From positions 1 through 64,000 of the forward strand of contig CAYTLK010000005.1 of NCBI GenBank assembly GCA_964438515.1: a stretch of 64,000 bases of DNA. The letters run 5' to 3'. The position numbers were made by a program, and so were the translations under genes. Source of the DNA: RGIG3701 sp964438515. GTDB lineage: Bacteria > Planctomycetota > Planctomycetia > Pirellulales > Thermoguttaceae. Under the pieces are notes generated by a model. That model was not told the DNA's origin. It saw only the letters and a program-made list of their open reading frames with translations, and did no database searches. Below, piece after piece: positions 1-9,757 of this stretch (position 1 is the first letter of the stretch; each line of letters opens with the position of its first letter).

Positions 1-578
1 GCCGCCGCCAAAACGAAACGCGTCTGCGAATCCATCGTCCCCATCGGAAACGCATTCGGAATCCGATTGAACGTCTGGTACGCCGCCCACTCATTGATTT
101 TTGCACGCGCAGACTCCGGGTCGTTTTGAATCTCCAAAACCTCCACATCTGTATTGAAAAACGTTCTTAAATCGTTCTGATATTCCGGCAAAAGTTTCGA
201 TTTCCACTGCGTGTCGGCAAAAAATCGGCCGGCGTGCGACACGTACGACGTTTCGAGCGGCAAATTCAGGAACTCGCGCAGTTTTTTGAATCGTTCTTTC
301 GTTGCGGAGTCGAAACTTTCAAGATGGAGTGCGTCGAGCAGTTCCTGCTGCGTTTTTCCGTTGGCGCCCATTGCGAGCATCGCGAGCGGCAAATAGACCG
401 TCATCGGAGCGACGGAAACGTTCGTTTCTTCGTCATTTTGCGTACTGAGCGCGTTCAAAACCTCGAACGAAAACGCGCGCTGCGCCTCCGTCAGAGACTG
501 AACCTCAACCTCTTTCACATCCTCTGCCGAAACGGGAAACGCGCACAAAACGAAAAGGGCAAAAAGTATTTTTTTCAT
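1..578 (-). CDS. Serpin-family protease inhibitor, secreted (C-terminal part outside window)
   Basis: Reading the minus strand from the ATG at 578 gives an open frame of 192 codons to the window edge. It begins with a signal peptide (MKKILFALFVLCAFPVSAED). Serpin hallmarks follow: the early helix segment ANGKTQQELLDALHLE and the later INEWAAYQTFNRIPNAFP, then TMDSQTRFVLAA, which matches the conserved serpin region before strand 3A. Serpins trap serine or cysteine proteases by a conformational change driven by a C-terminal reactive-centre loop. That loop lies beyond the left edge, so inhibitory specificity cannot be judged. An AAGGA ribosome site sits 8 bases upstream of the start. The forward-strand frames at 211-650 are shadows of this gene. 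The family call is fairly secure; that it is a functional inhibitor is inference. Confidence 0.8.
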   Translation of the reverse strand, partial: MKKILFALFVLCAFPVSAEDVKEVEVQSLTEAQRAFSFEVLNALSTQNDEETNVSVAPMTVYLPLAMLAMGANGKTQQELLDALHLESFDSATKERFKKLREFLNLPLETSYVSHAGRFFADTQWKSKLLPEYQNDLRTFFNTDVEVLEIQNDPESARAKINEWAAYQTFNRIPNAFPMGTMDSQTRFVLAA

Positions 579-597
579 GGAAAAGTCCTTAAAAAAT

Positions 598-698
598 CAA
601 AGATTAAGAGTTTTTTGAATGGGGAGTGTGAGGGGAAAACAAATTTGTAAAAATGTTTTCCCGCTCACCCGCATGGAATCGTGCGTGAATTCACAGTG
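598..698 (-). repeat. Intergenic hairpin element, copy e
   Basis: Member of the dispersed hairpin family also seen near 21.0, 39.1, 46.4 and 47.6 kb. The stem GTGAGGGGAAAACA (628-641) pairs with 654-668 through 14 base pairs and one bulge. On the minus strand the stem is preceded by a TCACGCACGATTC block and followed by an AAAAAACTCTTAAT block, both shared with the other copies. It lies just 3' of the 811-residue gene and 5' of the serpin gene, so it could act as a terminator. Confidence 0.6.
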
Positions 699-700
699 AT

Positions 701-3136
701 TCACATAAACCCGCCCATTCCCATGATTTCAATTGTCGGCCAACTGAAGTAGTTTTCAATCTGTTTCATCACGCGGACGCGCTGACGCACAAAAATGAAA
801 TTTCCCACCTTTTCAATCTGTCCGATTCCCTGCGGATTCGTCTCGCTGCGCCACGATTCCGGCTCCAAAAGGTACTGAAGACGCGCAATACGTTCTAAAT
901 CCATCTCGAATTGCGGCAGGTTTTTCAGAGTTTCGTCCGGATCTTCCCCAAAACGTTCTTTGTACTCTTTTCGAGACGCATCGTCCAGCGCTTTTTCATG
1001 CTGCGCAATCGCCTCCGCAATCCGTGCGTTCAGCTCGCCGCGCGTCATCGTGAGGATTTCCGAATCGTCGGAAGTCGTTTCGGCTTCGGGACTTACAGAA
1101 TCTTCCGTCTTTCGGACTTCCTCTTCCACGTTGAAAAATCCTCGACCGCCGCGATCCAATTTCGTTTCCGTTCCGTCCGGTTCCGTCGGATAAATAATTT
1201 GCGTTACAAAAATCCGAAACACGATTTGATCGTCCGGCAAATTTTCGAGCAGTCGCGTCTGCGTTCTTTCCTCCCCATTTCCCCAAAGAACAGGGGCGTC
1301 AAAATACTCCATAAACGCCATTTCGCGCAAAACGGAGGCTTTTTGCCGTACGACCAACAAATTTCGCGCCCCGCTCCATGAAGCGAGAAGCACGAGATTT
1401 CGCCCCTCCGCCTCGTTCCAGGTTCCGACTCCCGCAAAACGTCGAACGGCCGCCAAAAAGTCCTCGCTCGAAAGTGCCGGATCCATTTCCGGAAGCGTAT
1501 ACGTTCGGGTTTCCACGGCCTCCGGGTCCTCTGGAAGCGGCGCAAACGTCACCGAACTATCCGACAGACACATCAGAAACTGACGGATTTTCTGATGAAT
1601 TTCAGACGTCTGCGTGATGGAAATCGCCTTATTTTCCAGTAAAAAAGTCCCTTTTCCCCCTCGATTCTTCCACGAGTTCGGCTCGACCAGCGTCAGAATC
1701 GCCTCCAGCGTCGCCTCTGGATTGGGGCCATAATCCCCGTTCGAATATTGAATTAAAATCATTCCGTTTTCATCCGGCTTCGGCTCTTCGGACTGCAAAG
1801 TTTCCAGAAGCGCCCGAAATTTAACGAGATTTTCAGGAGTTTGATGAATCAAAACTTTCTCATGTAAATCATACCGATTGATTAATCGAAAAATGTCTCC
1901 TTCACCTCCGTTCCAGACCCAGCTTTCCGGTCCCACCGTGCTGGGAAGCATTTCCGACAGCTCCTCGGATGAAAGTCCCAGCGGCACCTCAAAAACATTT
2001 TCATTTTGCGTCAAAAAACGATTGATTTTCTCGTGAACCTGCGGCGTCTGCGCCGCGAAAAGAAGCGGTCCAATCGTTCCCAAAGCGCCTTCCCCGCCGT
2101 TTTCGAGCCACGTTTCCGGCTCAATCCCGCCCTGAATCGCATTATAAAGCAGCTCCGTGTTCGTTCCGGGCGCAATCGAGTAAACGCGCAGCTCCATTCC
2201 TTCTTCAAGCTGCGGCAGGAAAGAGACCGTTTTACCCGCATTTTTTGCGAGTTCGAAGAAGTACGCAATTCGACGCTGAACCTTTTGCGTCTGGAGACAG
2301 AAAAGCCGATTTTGAACGAAAGCAAGGATTCCAACTCCAGCATTATCGATCCAAGTGTCGGGGAAAATAAGGTCCTGAATTGCGCACTGAATTCTATCCT
2401 GCGTTTCCAAAGTGAGTCCCGCTGGGGCCGCAAGCGTCTCGGGCACTTCGTAAACGCAGAGCGCGAGTTTGGGCGGATACCCGTTCTCGGGTGCCGTCAG
2501 CTGCATGGAATCCTCGCACTCCCAGAACGACAAACTGAAATCGAGACGGTTTCCGAACTGTTCGAACGCAACCCACAGCGGAACGTCCTGAACCGAAAAG
2601 GAAATTTCGTCGTCCACATCCACAGCAACGTCTTCCAACGCCTCTGCATCCACCGTGATTTTCAGACCGAATCGGGCAGAAAAGTCGTCGAGAATCTGCC
2701 GAATCGGCACGTTTTCGTAATTCAGCGTCACGCGTTCGTTCTGAACCTTCACCCACGCTTCGTAACGCTTCGGTTTCCGGTCGGGATGCGTCAGCAAATC
2801 GAGAAAGTCGGTCACTTTTTCGTGCACGAAGGACGTTTGACGCACGACCGCCTTCCCCGACGCGCACCAGATGGACCCTGCGCCGCCGCCATCCTCCCAG
2901 GAATCCGGCTCGACGAACGTCTGAACCCATTTCTGAAAGTTCTCCGTCGAAATTCCGTCTGGAATCTTGTAAATGACCGTCGAAAACGGTTCCTCCACTT
3001 CCTCGTACAGCGCCTTCGACGCCTCCGAAAACGACTCCGCTTGAGTTTCCGCTTGTGCCGGCCCGGAATCCTGCGAGGCGAGCGTCAACTGGAAAAAGAA
3101 CAATAAACATAGAAATTCAGTCGTTTTCAAAAACAT
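701..3136 (-). CDS. Secreted PDSW-GG-G repeat protein with an STN-like domain
   Basis: 811 residues starting with a signal peptide (residues 1-20). About seven copies of one module of roughly 65 residues follow, near 52-117, 223-297, 314-376, 380-447, 459-525, 541-613 and 748-800. The consensus is V-x-P-[DE]-[ST]-W-x(3)-GG-x-G-x-[IL], then a hydrophobic strand, then [RTQ]-QT-x(2)-[VI]-H-x-K-[IV]-x(2)-FL. Residues 133-205 (VTLNYENVPIRQILDDFSAR onward) resemble the short N-terminal domain of secretins and TonB receptors. Residues 650-748 are a charged, partly helical linker. The secretin pore domain is absent, so this is not a complete GspD. The PDSW module is common in planctomycete secreted proteins; its function is unknown to me. 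The start is supported by a GAGAGGA site and a strong promoter at 3203-3231. The 247-residue protein at 28720 carries one copy of the same module. Confidence 0.75.
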   Translation of the reverse strand: MFLKTTEFLCLLFFFQLTLASQDSGPAQAETQAESFSEASKALYEEVEEPFSTVIYKIPDGISTENFQKWVQTFVEPDSWEDGGGAGSIWCASGKAVVRQTSFVHEKVTDFLDLLTHPDRKPKRYEAWVKVQNERVTLNYENVPIRQILDDFSARFGLKITVDAEALEDVAVDVDDEISFSVQDVPLWVAFEQFGNRLDFSLSFWECEDSMQLTAPENGYPPKLALCVYEVPETLAAPAGLTLETQDRIQCAIQDLIFPDTWIDNAGVGILAFVQNRLFCLQTQKVQRRIAYFFELAKNAGKTVSFLPQLEEGMELRVYSIAPGTNTELLYNAIQGGIEPETWLENGGEGALGTIGPLLFAAQTPQVHEKINRFLTQNENVFEVPLGLSSEELSEMLPSTVGPESWVWNGGEGDIFRLINRYDLHEKVLIHQTPENLVKFRALLETLQSEEPKPDENGMILIQYSNGDYGPNPEATLEAILTLVEPNSWKNRGGKGTFLLENKAISITQTSEIHQKIRQFLMCLSDSSVTFAPLPEDPEAVETRTYTLPEMDPALSSEDFLAAVRRFAGVGTWNEAEGRNLVLLASWSGARNLLVVRQKASVLREMAFMEYFDAPVLWGNGEERTQTRLLENLPDDQIVFRIFVTQIIYPTEPDGTETKLDRGGRGFFNVEEEVRKTEDSVSPEAETTSDDSEILTMTRGELNARIAEAIAQHEKALDDASRKEYKERFGEDPDETLKNLPQFEMDLERIARLQYLLEPESWRSETNPQGIGQIEKVGNFIFVRQRVRVMKQIENYFSWPTIEIMGMGGFM

Positions 3137-3202
3137 CCGTTCGTCCTCTCAATTTAAGAATTTTGTACGCACAAACCGACTCGACATTTGAGCGATAAAT
3201 GA

Positions 3203-3231
3203 ATTATAACGGACCGCTGCGAAAAAATCAA
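3203..3231 (-). promoter_or_regulatory. Sigma70-type promoter for the 811-residue repeat protein
   Basis: On the minus strand, TTGATT (3231-3226) and TATAAT (3208-3203) are separated by 17 bp. This predicts transcription starting near 3196, about 60 bases before the start codon at 3136. Confidence 0.7.
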
Positions 3232-3350
3232 GGACTGGGAAAGAAAAAATGTTTGATTTTTGGGGGACTCTGGGAAATCGGAAGGTTTTGAAGTTTTTTG
3301 CCGTTTTTTGAAACTTCTGCAAAAAATCGAGTTTTTGAAACCCGTACCTA

Positions 3351-3378
3351 TTGACGAAATCAGAAAAACATCTATAAT
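3351..3378 (+). promoter_or_regulatory. Sigma70-type promoter upstream of the TRIC channel gene
   Basis: TTGACG (3351-3356) and TATAAT (3373-3378) are 16 bp apart. The predicted leader to the ATG at 3552 is about 165 nt. I see no riboswitch in it. A second TATAAT at 3495-3500 lacks a matching -35. Confidence 0.7.
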
Positions 3379-3551
3379 AATGTCCATTTCGGGTACGTAT
3401 GCTGGTTCCACAATGAAATTCAGTTTTCACAAAGACTGTAAGAACCGTGGTGCGCAGCTCCAACGGCGGACGGGAAAACTAAAATTCAAAATAGTGTTAG
3501 TATAATTTCCTAAGGTGTTTTATTTCTTGATTCAGTGAGGCCCTTCCGAAA

Positions 3552-4217
3552 ATGGAAAATGCGCAATTCGTTATTTACATGTTCGACCTGATCGGAACCG
3601 CCGCGTTTGCGATTTCCGGCGCGTTGCGCGCAATGGATCGACGACCGGATTTCATCGGAATGCTTCTTCTTGCGGGTTTGACCGCAATCGGAGGCGGAAT
3701 GATGCGCGACGCCATTCTCGGACGGGAAGCAGCCGCCCTTTCCGACCCGAATTATATGTACATGATTCTTATTCCTGTGATTTTCCTCTATTTTTTCCCT
3801 TCATCCTTCTGGAAGCGGGCCGACTTGTTCAACTATTTTGACGCGTTTGGTTACGGTGCGTTTGCGGGAATTGCGGCAAATATCGGCGTTCATAACGGAA
3901 TGAACCTTTTTGCGGTCATGATTTTGGCCGTTCTGACGGGGTGCGGCGGCGGCGTCATTCGAGACGTCATTATTGGGAAAGCATCGCTCCCGCTGAGCGA
4001 CGAACTCTACGTCATTCCCGTCCTTTGCGGGTCCGCAGCGCTTTATTTTTTGAATTGCATTCCAATATCAACAATAACGCCGCAAAAAATGAATATTCTC
4101 GGTTTTTTGACGGCTTTCCTCATCACTACAGGCTGGCGGATCGTCGCAATTTCGTGGAACATTCGTCTTCCACGCGTCGATTACACATCAAAAAAGCATC
4201 ATGGAAAGGTGAAATGA
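3552..4217 (+). CDS. Trimeric intracellular cation channel-like membrane protein (UPF0126/YicG family)
   Basis: 221 residues with about seven membrane segments, arranged as two repeats of a three-helix unit. Each repeat carries the family glycine motif: GLTAIGGGMMRDAILG near residues 40-55 and TGCGGGVIRDVIIG near 130-145. This is the bacterial TRIC/UPF0126 architecture (YicG, YadS), a homotrimeric cation channel in the inner membrane. Length is normal for the family. A promoter lies at 3351-3378 and the glycerate kinase follows 170 bases downstream. Ion selectivity cannot be read from the sequence. The C-terminal tail RVDYTSKKHHGKVK is basic and probably cytoplasmic. Confidence 0.88.
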   Translation: MENAQFVIYMFDLIGTAAFAISGALRAMDRRPDFIGMLLLAGLTAIGGGMMRDAILGREAAALSDPNYMYMILIPVIFLYFFPSSFWKRADLFNYFDAFGYGAFAGIAANIGVHNGMNLFAVMILAVLTGCGGGVIRDVIIGKASLPLSDELYVIPVLCGSAALYFLNCIPISTITPQKMNILGFLTAFLITTGWRIVAISWNIRLPRVDYTSKKHHGKVK

Positions 4218-4390
4218 ATCGCATTTTGCGGAGTCCGACTCCTGTTTCGATTCCAGCACAATTTCCGACCTTGATTCCTGTTTCGATTTCAACCTGGGTT
4301 CCAACTTTGATTTCTGTTGTAGCCGCATTGAAAAAAATCGACGTTGTGTTCGCGGCGCATCAACCCCGAAAATAGAAAATGGTGGATTTT
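4218..4390 (+). other. Intergenic stretch with degenerate GATTCC/TGATTTC repeats
   Basis: 173 bases between the channel and the glycerate kinase, made largely of imperfect repeats of a TGATTCCTGTTTCGATT-like unit (4228-4320). A 54-codon frame from 4214 crosses it but has a biased composition and no homology I recognise, so I do not call it a gene. Confidence 0.4.
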
Positions 4391-5573
4391 ATGAAGAATT
4401 TCGTTTTGATTCCAGACTCTTTCAAAGGGACGCTTTCGTCACTTGAAATCTGCGAAATTATGCGCTCCGTGATCTTGCATTTCATTCCCAACGCGGTCGT
4501 TCACGCAATCCCGGCGGCAGACGGCGGTGAAGGAACGGTTGACGCTTTTGTAACCGCTTTAGGCGGCGAAAAAGTCGAAACGGAAGTTTCCGGACCCTTC
4601 TTCCAAAAAATGAAGGCGTTCTACGGTCGGCTCCCTGATGGAAAAACCGCAATCGTCGAAATGGCGGCGTGTGCCGGACTTCCGCTCGTTCAACATCAGA
4701 AAAACCCCGAAAAAACAACCACTTTCGGCGTCGGTGAACTGTTTTTAGACGCTGCGAAAAAAGGATGTACAAAAATCATAGTTGGTCTCGGAGGGNNNNN
4801 NNNNNCCCGCGATGGGGGCCAGCGCCCGCAGCAGGGCGGGCGCGGCCACCGCCTGCGGGATTCGTTTTCTTGACGTAAACGGCGCTTCTTTCGTTCCGAC
4901 GGGCGGAACCCTCGAAAAAATCGCCAAAATCGACACTTCCACGTTGAATACCGCACTAAAATCTGTCAAAATCGTCACCATGTGCGACATTAATAACCCT
5001 TTTGCCGGTCCAAACGGGGCGGCTTGCGTTTTTGCACCTCAAAAAGGCGCGGGAAACGCGATGGTTCAGCGGCTCGATCGCGGTCTGACGCACTGCGGAA
5101 ACATAATTCAAACTTTTTTGGGCGAAAAACTCCGCAAAACCCTTGGAATTACGGATTTCGCCTCACTTCCAGGGGCGGGAGCCGCCGGCGGAATGGGCGG
5201 CGGAATGTGCGCATTTTTCGGGTCCAAACTCCAATCAGGAATCGAAACTGTTTTGGAAACCGTACGTTTTGATGAAATCGTGAAAAATGCGGATCTCGTT
5301 TTCACCGGGGAAGGAAAAATCGACTCGCAGAGCCTCCGCGGAAAAGTCGTTTTGGGCGTCGCCGCTCGAACGAAACGCGCAAATGTTCCGCTCGTCGCAG
5401 TCGTCGGCGACATCGGCGACGAGGTGGAAGACGTTTACAATCGCGGCGTTTCCGCCATTTTCAGCATCAATCACGTTGCGGTCGAAATGGCTCACGCACG
5501 CACACGCGCCCGAAAAGATTTGCGCATCGAAATGGAAAATATTTTACGACTTCTGATGAAATTCGGCGTCTGA
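4391..5573 (+). CDS. Glycerate kinase (GLXK family), interrupted by a 10-N gap and frame change
   Basis: Glycerate 2-kinase type enzyme (GarK/GlxK family) that phosphorylates D-glycerate with ATP. The N-terminal half shows DSFKGTLSS, ADGGEGTVDAF and IIVGLGG. The C-terminal half shows CGIRFLDVNG, GGMGGGMCAFFG and GEGKIDSQSLRGK, all family motifs. The two halves are in different frames. The expected GGSATNDGG core falls on the N-gap (4796-4805). Just after it, DGG is readable in the upstream frame, followed by about 16 extra bases (near 4815-4830) that form a hairpin with the following GCGGGCGC; reading then resumes in the second frame. I treat this as one gene with an assembly fault. The ATG at 4391 follows a GGTGG site; the ATG at 4379 is a possible alternative. 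Confidence 0.8.
4796..4805. other. Assembly gap (10 N) inside glycerate kinase
   Basis: Ten undetermined bases in the codons for the conserved GGSATNDGG segment. The residue spacing across it does not match the family, so the gap length is probably wrong. Confidence 0.95.
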
Positions 5574-5621
5574 AAGATTTTTGCACGATTCACATTGATT
5601 CTTGAGTAAACAATTGTGTAT

Positions 5622-8600
5622 TTAATCTTTCGTACGTTTTTCCATATTGCAAATTAAAGCGTTTTCTTTTTCGAAAATTTCGCGAATGTGTTCGTGGCTC
5701 GTGAAGAACAAAATTTGCGTTTTTTGGCCTGCAAAACGCGTCAAAACTTTTGCGGCGGCCGCCGCGCGGCGATGGTCGAAATTGACGAGTACATCATCCA
5801 GAACCACCGGAAGAATCACCCCCTCCGTACGATATTCTTCAATAAGCGCCAGACGAATCGCGAGGTACAAAAGTTCACGCGTCCCGGTAGAAAGCTGTTC
5901 CGCAGAAAATCGCGTTCCGTCCGCCTGTTCAACGTACAAAATATCCTCATCCACCGGCGTCCAAACCCGTACGTACTTCTTCTCCGTCATTTCCTGCACG
6001 TAAATCGAAGCGCGTTCCAGCGTCTGCGGCTGACGTTTTTGTTGGTAGGTTTTTTGAATCGTTTCCATGAGGCGCTGCGCCGTCGCATACGTGCGCCACC
6101 GATTGATGCAGTGACCGATTCGCGCTTCCGTTTCCATCAATTCATATTGAAGCCGCGTCGGGGAATCATCCGTAAGGATCGTCGAAAGTATCGTCGAACA
6201 CTCTTTCAACCTTGTTTCGACGGCTTCCTTCTGAAATTCCAGCTCGGAAAGAACGTTCAGCGAAACTTTCTTTTTCTCCGCAATTTGTTCGGGCGAGTTC
6301 TTTTCGTACAGATTCCATAATACCGATTCGGAACACGTAAAATCAATTACCGCATCCATTTTTTTCTGCAAATCTCGTCGTTGCGACCGCAAATTACGCA
6401 AAGTGCCCAATTTTACAAGTTTTTGCGACAGCATTTTTTCATCGCTGACCCCAGAATTTGCAAGCAGCCGCCCTCTTTCCTGCGACAGTTTCTGAATTTC
6501 GGTTTGAATCTTTTTTCTATTTTTTTGAATTACATTGATTTTTTTCTTCATTTCAGAAGCTTGATTCGACGCTGATTGGACCTCTGTGATTTTTGTTCGG
6601 ATATTTTTAAAAATATCCGCTTGAAACGGGAAGCGTTCATCCGTTGCGTGCTGCGATTTCGCAAAATCCTCGCCAAAATTTTCAAGCAGCATCTGCAGCC
6701 GCTCCACCAGAACCGCAAGTTCCTGTGAGTAAAGATGAAAATCTTCAAGGTCTCTCGAACGCCGCCGCCACAGTTCCCGCATCCGGTCGGACGCATCCAG
6801 CAGCTGACGAATGTTCGAAGAATTCCACGTTTCAGGAAGCTGCAGCGATTTCAAAACTTCCGCTCGGCGAGCTTTTGCTTCTTTGTACGTTTTTCCAAGC
6901 TTGTGTAAATGCGCCTTGAACTGCCGCGATTCCAGAAGAATTGCTGAGCGTTTGGACGCAATCGCCCCCATAGATTCCGACTCCTGAAGTTCTTTTTCAA
7001 GAATTCCAATCACTTTTTGAATTCTTTGAATTTCTTTCGTACACAATTCAGATGTTTCAGCGTTTTGAAACTCCAGCACCTCTTTTTCTCGCGACGGAAA
7101 ACAAATTCGGATGAGGCGGTTTCTTTGTCGTTCCATATTTTCAATATTTTGCGACTGTTTTTCCAATTTTTGTTCCAATTTCTTCAGGAAGAAAAAACGT
7201 CCTGCTGCGCACGAAATCCAGACGGCAGAACTCAGAACGAAGAAGAAAAAACTTGAAAAATAGGATTCAGGAACGATCCATCCGGAAAGACGAATCGTTT
7301 CAAAAATGGAAATCGTAAGTCCGACCGTGAAAGCCGTTCCGAGCGCGACGCAATCACGGGGGGTTAAAATCAATCCTTTTTTCGTATTTCGAATCTCTGT
7401 ACGAATTTTATCAAGATTGTGTACGATTTGTAAAAGCTGCTGAAGGTTCATTTCAGCACGTCTTTGCGCCGCCAAAACCTCGCCTAACAGCCGCGACGCC
7501 GCATTCACATCCATAAGGAACATTTTCACATTTGATTCCATCTCAATATTCATTTCCGGACTCGGATTCGGACTCGATCCCGAATCGGCATTCAATACCG
7601 AACCCGAATTCAAACCCGAACTTACATCGGAATTGGAGCGGGAATCCATTTGGGAAATCCNNNNNNNNNNNNNNNNNNNNNNNNNNNNNNNNNNNNNNNN
7701 NNNNNNNNNNNNNNNNNNNNNNNNNNNNNNNNNNNNNNNNNNNNNNNNNNNNNNNNNNNNGAATTCAAACCCGAACTTACATCGGAATTGGAGCGGGAAT
7801 CCATTTGGGAAATCCGATTGGAATTCAGTGTCGTTTCTTTCAAGTTATTTGAACGTTGCGGGACGGAATGAGCTTCGGAATTCCTCCTGATTTTTTCACG
7901 ACGAACGTCCAAAATTTCGGCGGGAATTTCGCTCACGATTTGCGAATTGACGGTGCTTAACGCCTTGATGGAACTTTCTTTACGCGATCGGCTGCGACTT
8001 GCATCCATTTCGGAAATGCGGAAAATTTCTGGAAATCCTCGCAGCTCCGCCATATTTTCGACCTCTTTTTCATGATGGAAACGCGTCGAACAATCATGAA
8101 AATAAGTACTGATTTTCTGCGAAAGTTCGATTCCCTGATTTCGTAAAACCGTCAGTTTCTGCTGCGTTGTTTTGATTTTTGTGTAGATTTTGTACATTTC
8201 GCGTGTCGGCGTTCGAAGCTTTCGGAGGGTTCGAACGTCGTATGGGAACAACTTTTCGGGCGGTTCGGACGTCGTAAAATCGGGGAGCGGAAGCCCCAGA
8301 CGGCGATAATCAATCGTCAGTTGCGATTCAGTATCCATCTGAATCCGCAAAAGGTCTTCCAGACGTCCGCGAAGCGTTTCGATCCAACTTTGCTGCTGCA
8401 AAAGAACCTCAATCTGCGGAAATTTTTCCATTATTAATGGATTTAACGGTATCGCAGCGTACTTTTCCTGCAATTCATGCAGTTGTTGAATCAAATTTTC
8501 CCGTTTTTCACGCAATTCCCAAAATGATTTTCGCAGCGTTTTGAGTTCGTTCCGTTTTTTTTCGAGTTCCTCGATGGATGCGTCCGAAATTTCCATCAAT

Positions 8601-9757
8601 TCCTGATTTTCAGCACTAAAATCGACGATTTGCGAATCAAGAATCGATCTCCGATTCCACGGGTCGCGGACCGACTCGGAAATCTCAAGAATTCGGATTT
8701 CGTGACGCTTTTCATCAATTTTTTTCGTCAAATCTTTCTGACGTTCATTCAAATTCGTACGTTCTGTATGAATTTTCATATACCGTTTTTGCTGTAATTG
8801 TACGTTTTCAAGTCGTTTTTTCAACACATCCCGAAAATAAAAGAGCGTCGACAGACTGGTTTTGCGCAGCGTCGCCGCCCCGCTATTTTGGAAGAAAAAG
8901 CCGAAAAATTCATCCTGCCACTCCAACTCGGAAGGTTCGTGAAACTGCAAAGTTTCCGTCGGTTTCAGAATAGCACCGCGTGATTCTTGAAAATTTGACA
9001 GAATATTCTGTAGCGAAAATCTTTGTATTCCTGTACTCAAATCGTACAGTTGTTTTGATGCTTCAGTCGAATCTAGTACAGAAAGTTTCTGAAGTTCCAA
9101 CAACCCGATTGCAAAAATATTATTGAATAATGTTTCACTATTCCATGTTAAATTGTTTCCGGCAGAATCGTTCCAAGATGGATTCTTTGCGGGCGGTGTG
9201 CTTGCGGAAGTGGAATTTGAAAGGCTGAGCAAGGCTTTCAGTTGGAAAGTGTCGAGCCGCGTCCCTTTTTCGTCCGTAAAAACGAGTCCGTCTTCGAACT
9301 GTTTCGTTTGAAATCGCACTCTAAATGAATCCTGTGCATAAAACGGAAGTTCCGGACGATTCGGAGACGAACGTTCCGCTGAAAACGCTTCGTTTCTCGT
9401 TTTTCCATTTGTGGATGAAACGGATTCGGACTGAAAATCGGACTGAAAACCATTCGAAATTTCGGACTGGAAATCAGACGGGGGCGTGAAATTCGGCGCG
9501 AGGTGGCGTGCGAGATGAAACGTTCCATCTGATGTGGAAAAAACGATGTCGCCGCCCGTTTTTTCAGGTTCCGTTTCCGATGCGTACGCAAGTCGTTCCG
9601 CAGAAAAACCGTAAAACATCGAACGCAGAAACTGCATCAACGTCGTTTTCCCCGTTTCGTTGGAACCGTAAAAAAGATTTACACCTTCTTCAAGATGATT
9701 GAGACGCAGGCCGACCCACTTTCCAAATCGATCAATATGGATGGATTCCAGAATCAT
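5622..9757 (-). CDS. YhaN/SbcC-like coiled-coil ATPase (split by a gap, restored as one gene)
   Basis: SMC-like ATPase of the YhaN type. The N-terminal lobe (from 9757) has the Walker A GSNETGKTTL and a FYGFS segment. Long heptad-rich coiled coils follow. A hydrophobic hairpin of two membrane-like segments lies near 7170-7350 (around VALGTAFTVGLTISIF and FFFFVLSSAVWISCAAG). The C-terminal lobe has the ABC signature LSTGTRELLYLAIRLAL, Walker B LPVVLDDVLVNFD and the switch FFTSHEH. A 100-N gap (7661-7760) is flanked by two identical 55-bp copies (7606-7660 and 7761-7815). Removing one copy plus the Ns (155 bases) joins both halves in frame into about 1,326 residues. The start overlaps the stop of the upstream phosphoesterase by 4 bp, so the two are probably co-translated and form a complex. 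The substrate, possibly DNA ends, is inference. Confidence 0.82.
7606..7815. other. 100-N gap with duplicated 55-bp flanks
   Basis: 7606-7660 and 7761-7815 are identical and bracket the Ns at 7661-7760. Collapsing them makes the YhaN-like frame continuous, so the gap is most likely an unmerged contig overlap. Confidence 0.85.

Noticed and set aside
211..650. Forward frames of 61 and 138 codons
   Set aside because: Antisense shadows of the serpin gene, which has a signal peptide, ribosome site and family motifs.
2006..3106. Forward frame of 366 codons
   Set aside because: Arg/Phe-rich shadow opposite the 811-residue repeat protein; no ribosome site or recognisable domain.
701..3136. Type II secretion secretin GspD
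   Set aside because: The STN-like part is present but the secretin pore domain is missing.
3260..3505. Possible 81-residue protein or leader peptide before the TRIC channel
   Set aside because: Its start precedes the promoter at 3351-3378; internal starts have no ribosome site.
3379..3551. Riboswitch in the long TRIC leader
   Set aside because: No recognisable aptamer core or terminator/antiterminator pair.
4214..4375. Possible 54-residue protein
   Set aside because: Built of imperfect nucleotide repeats, no homology, overlaps the channel stop.
7606..7815. True 55-bp tandem duplication in the ATPase gene
   Set aside because: Frame is restored only when one copy and the Ns are removed, as expected for an unmerged overlap.
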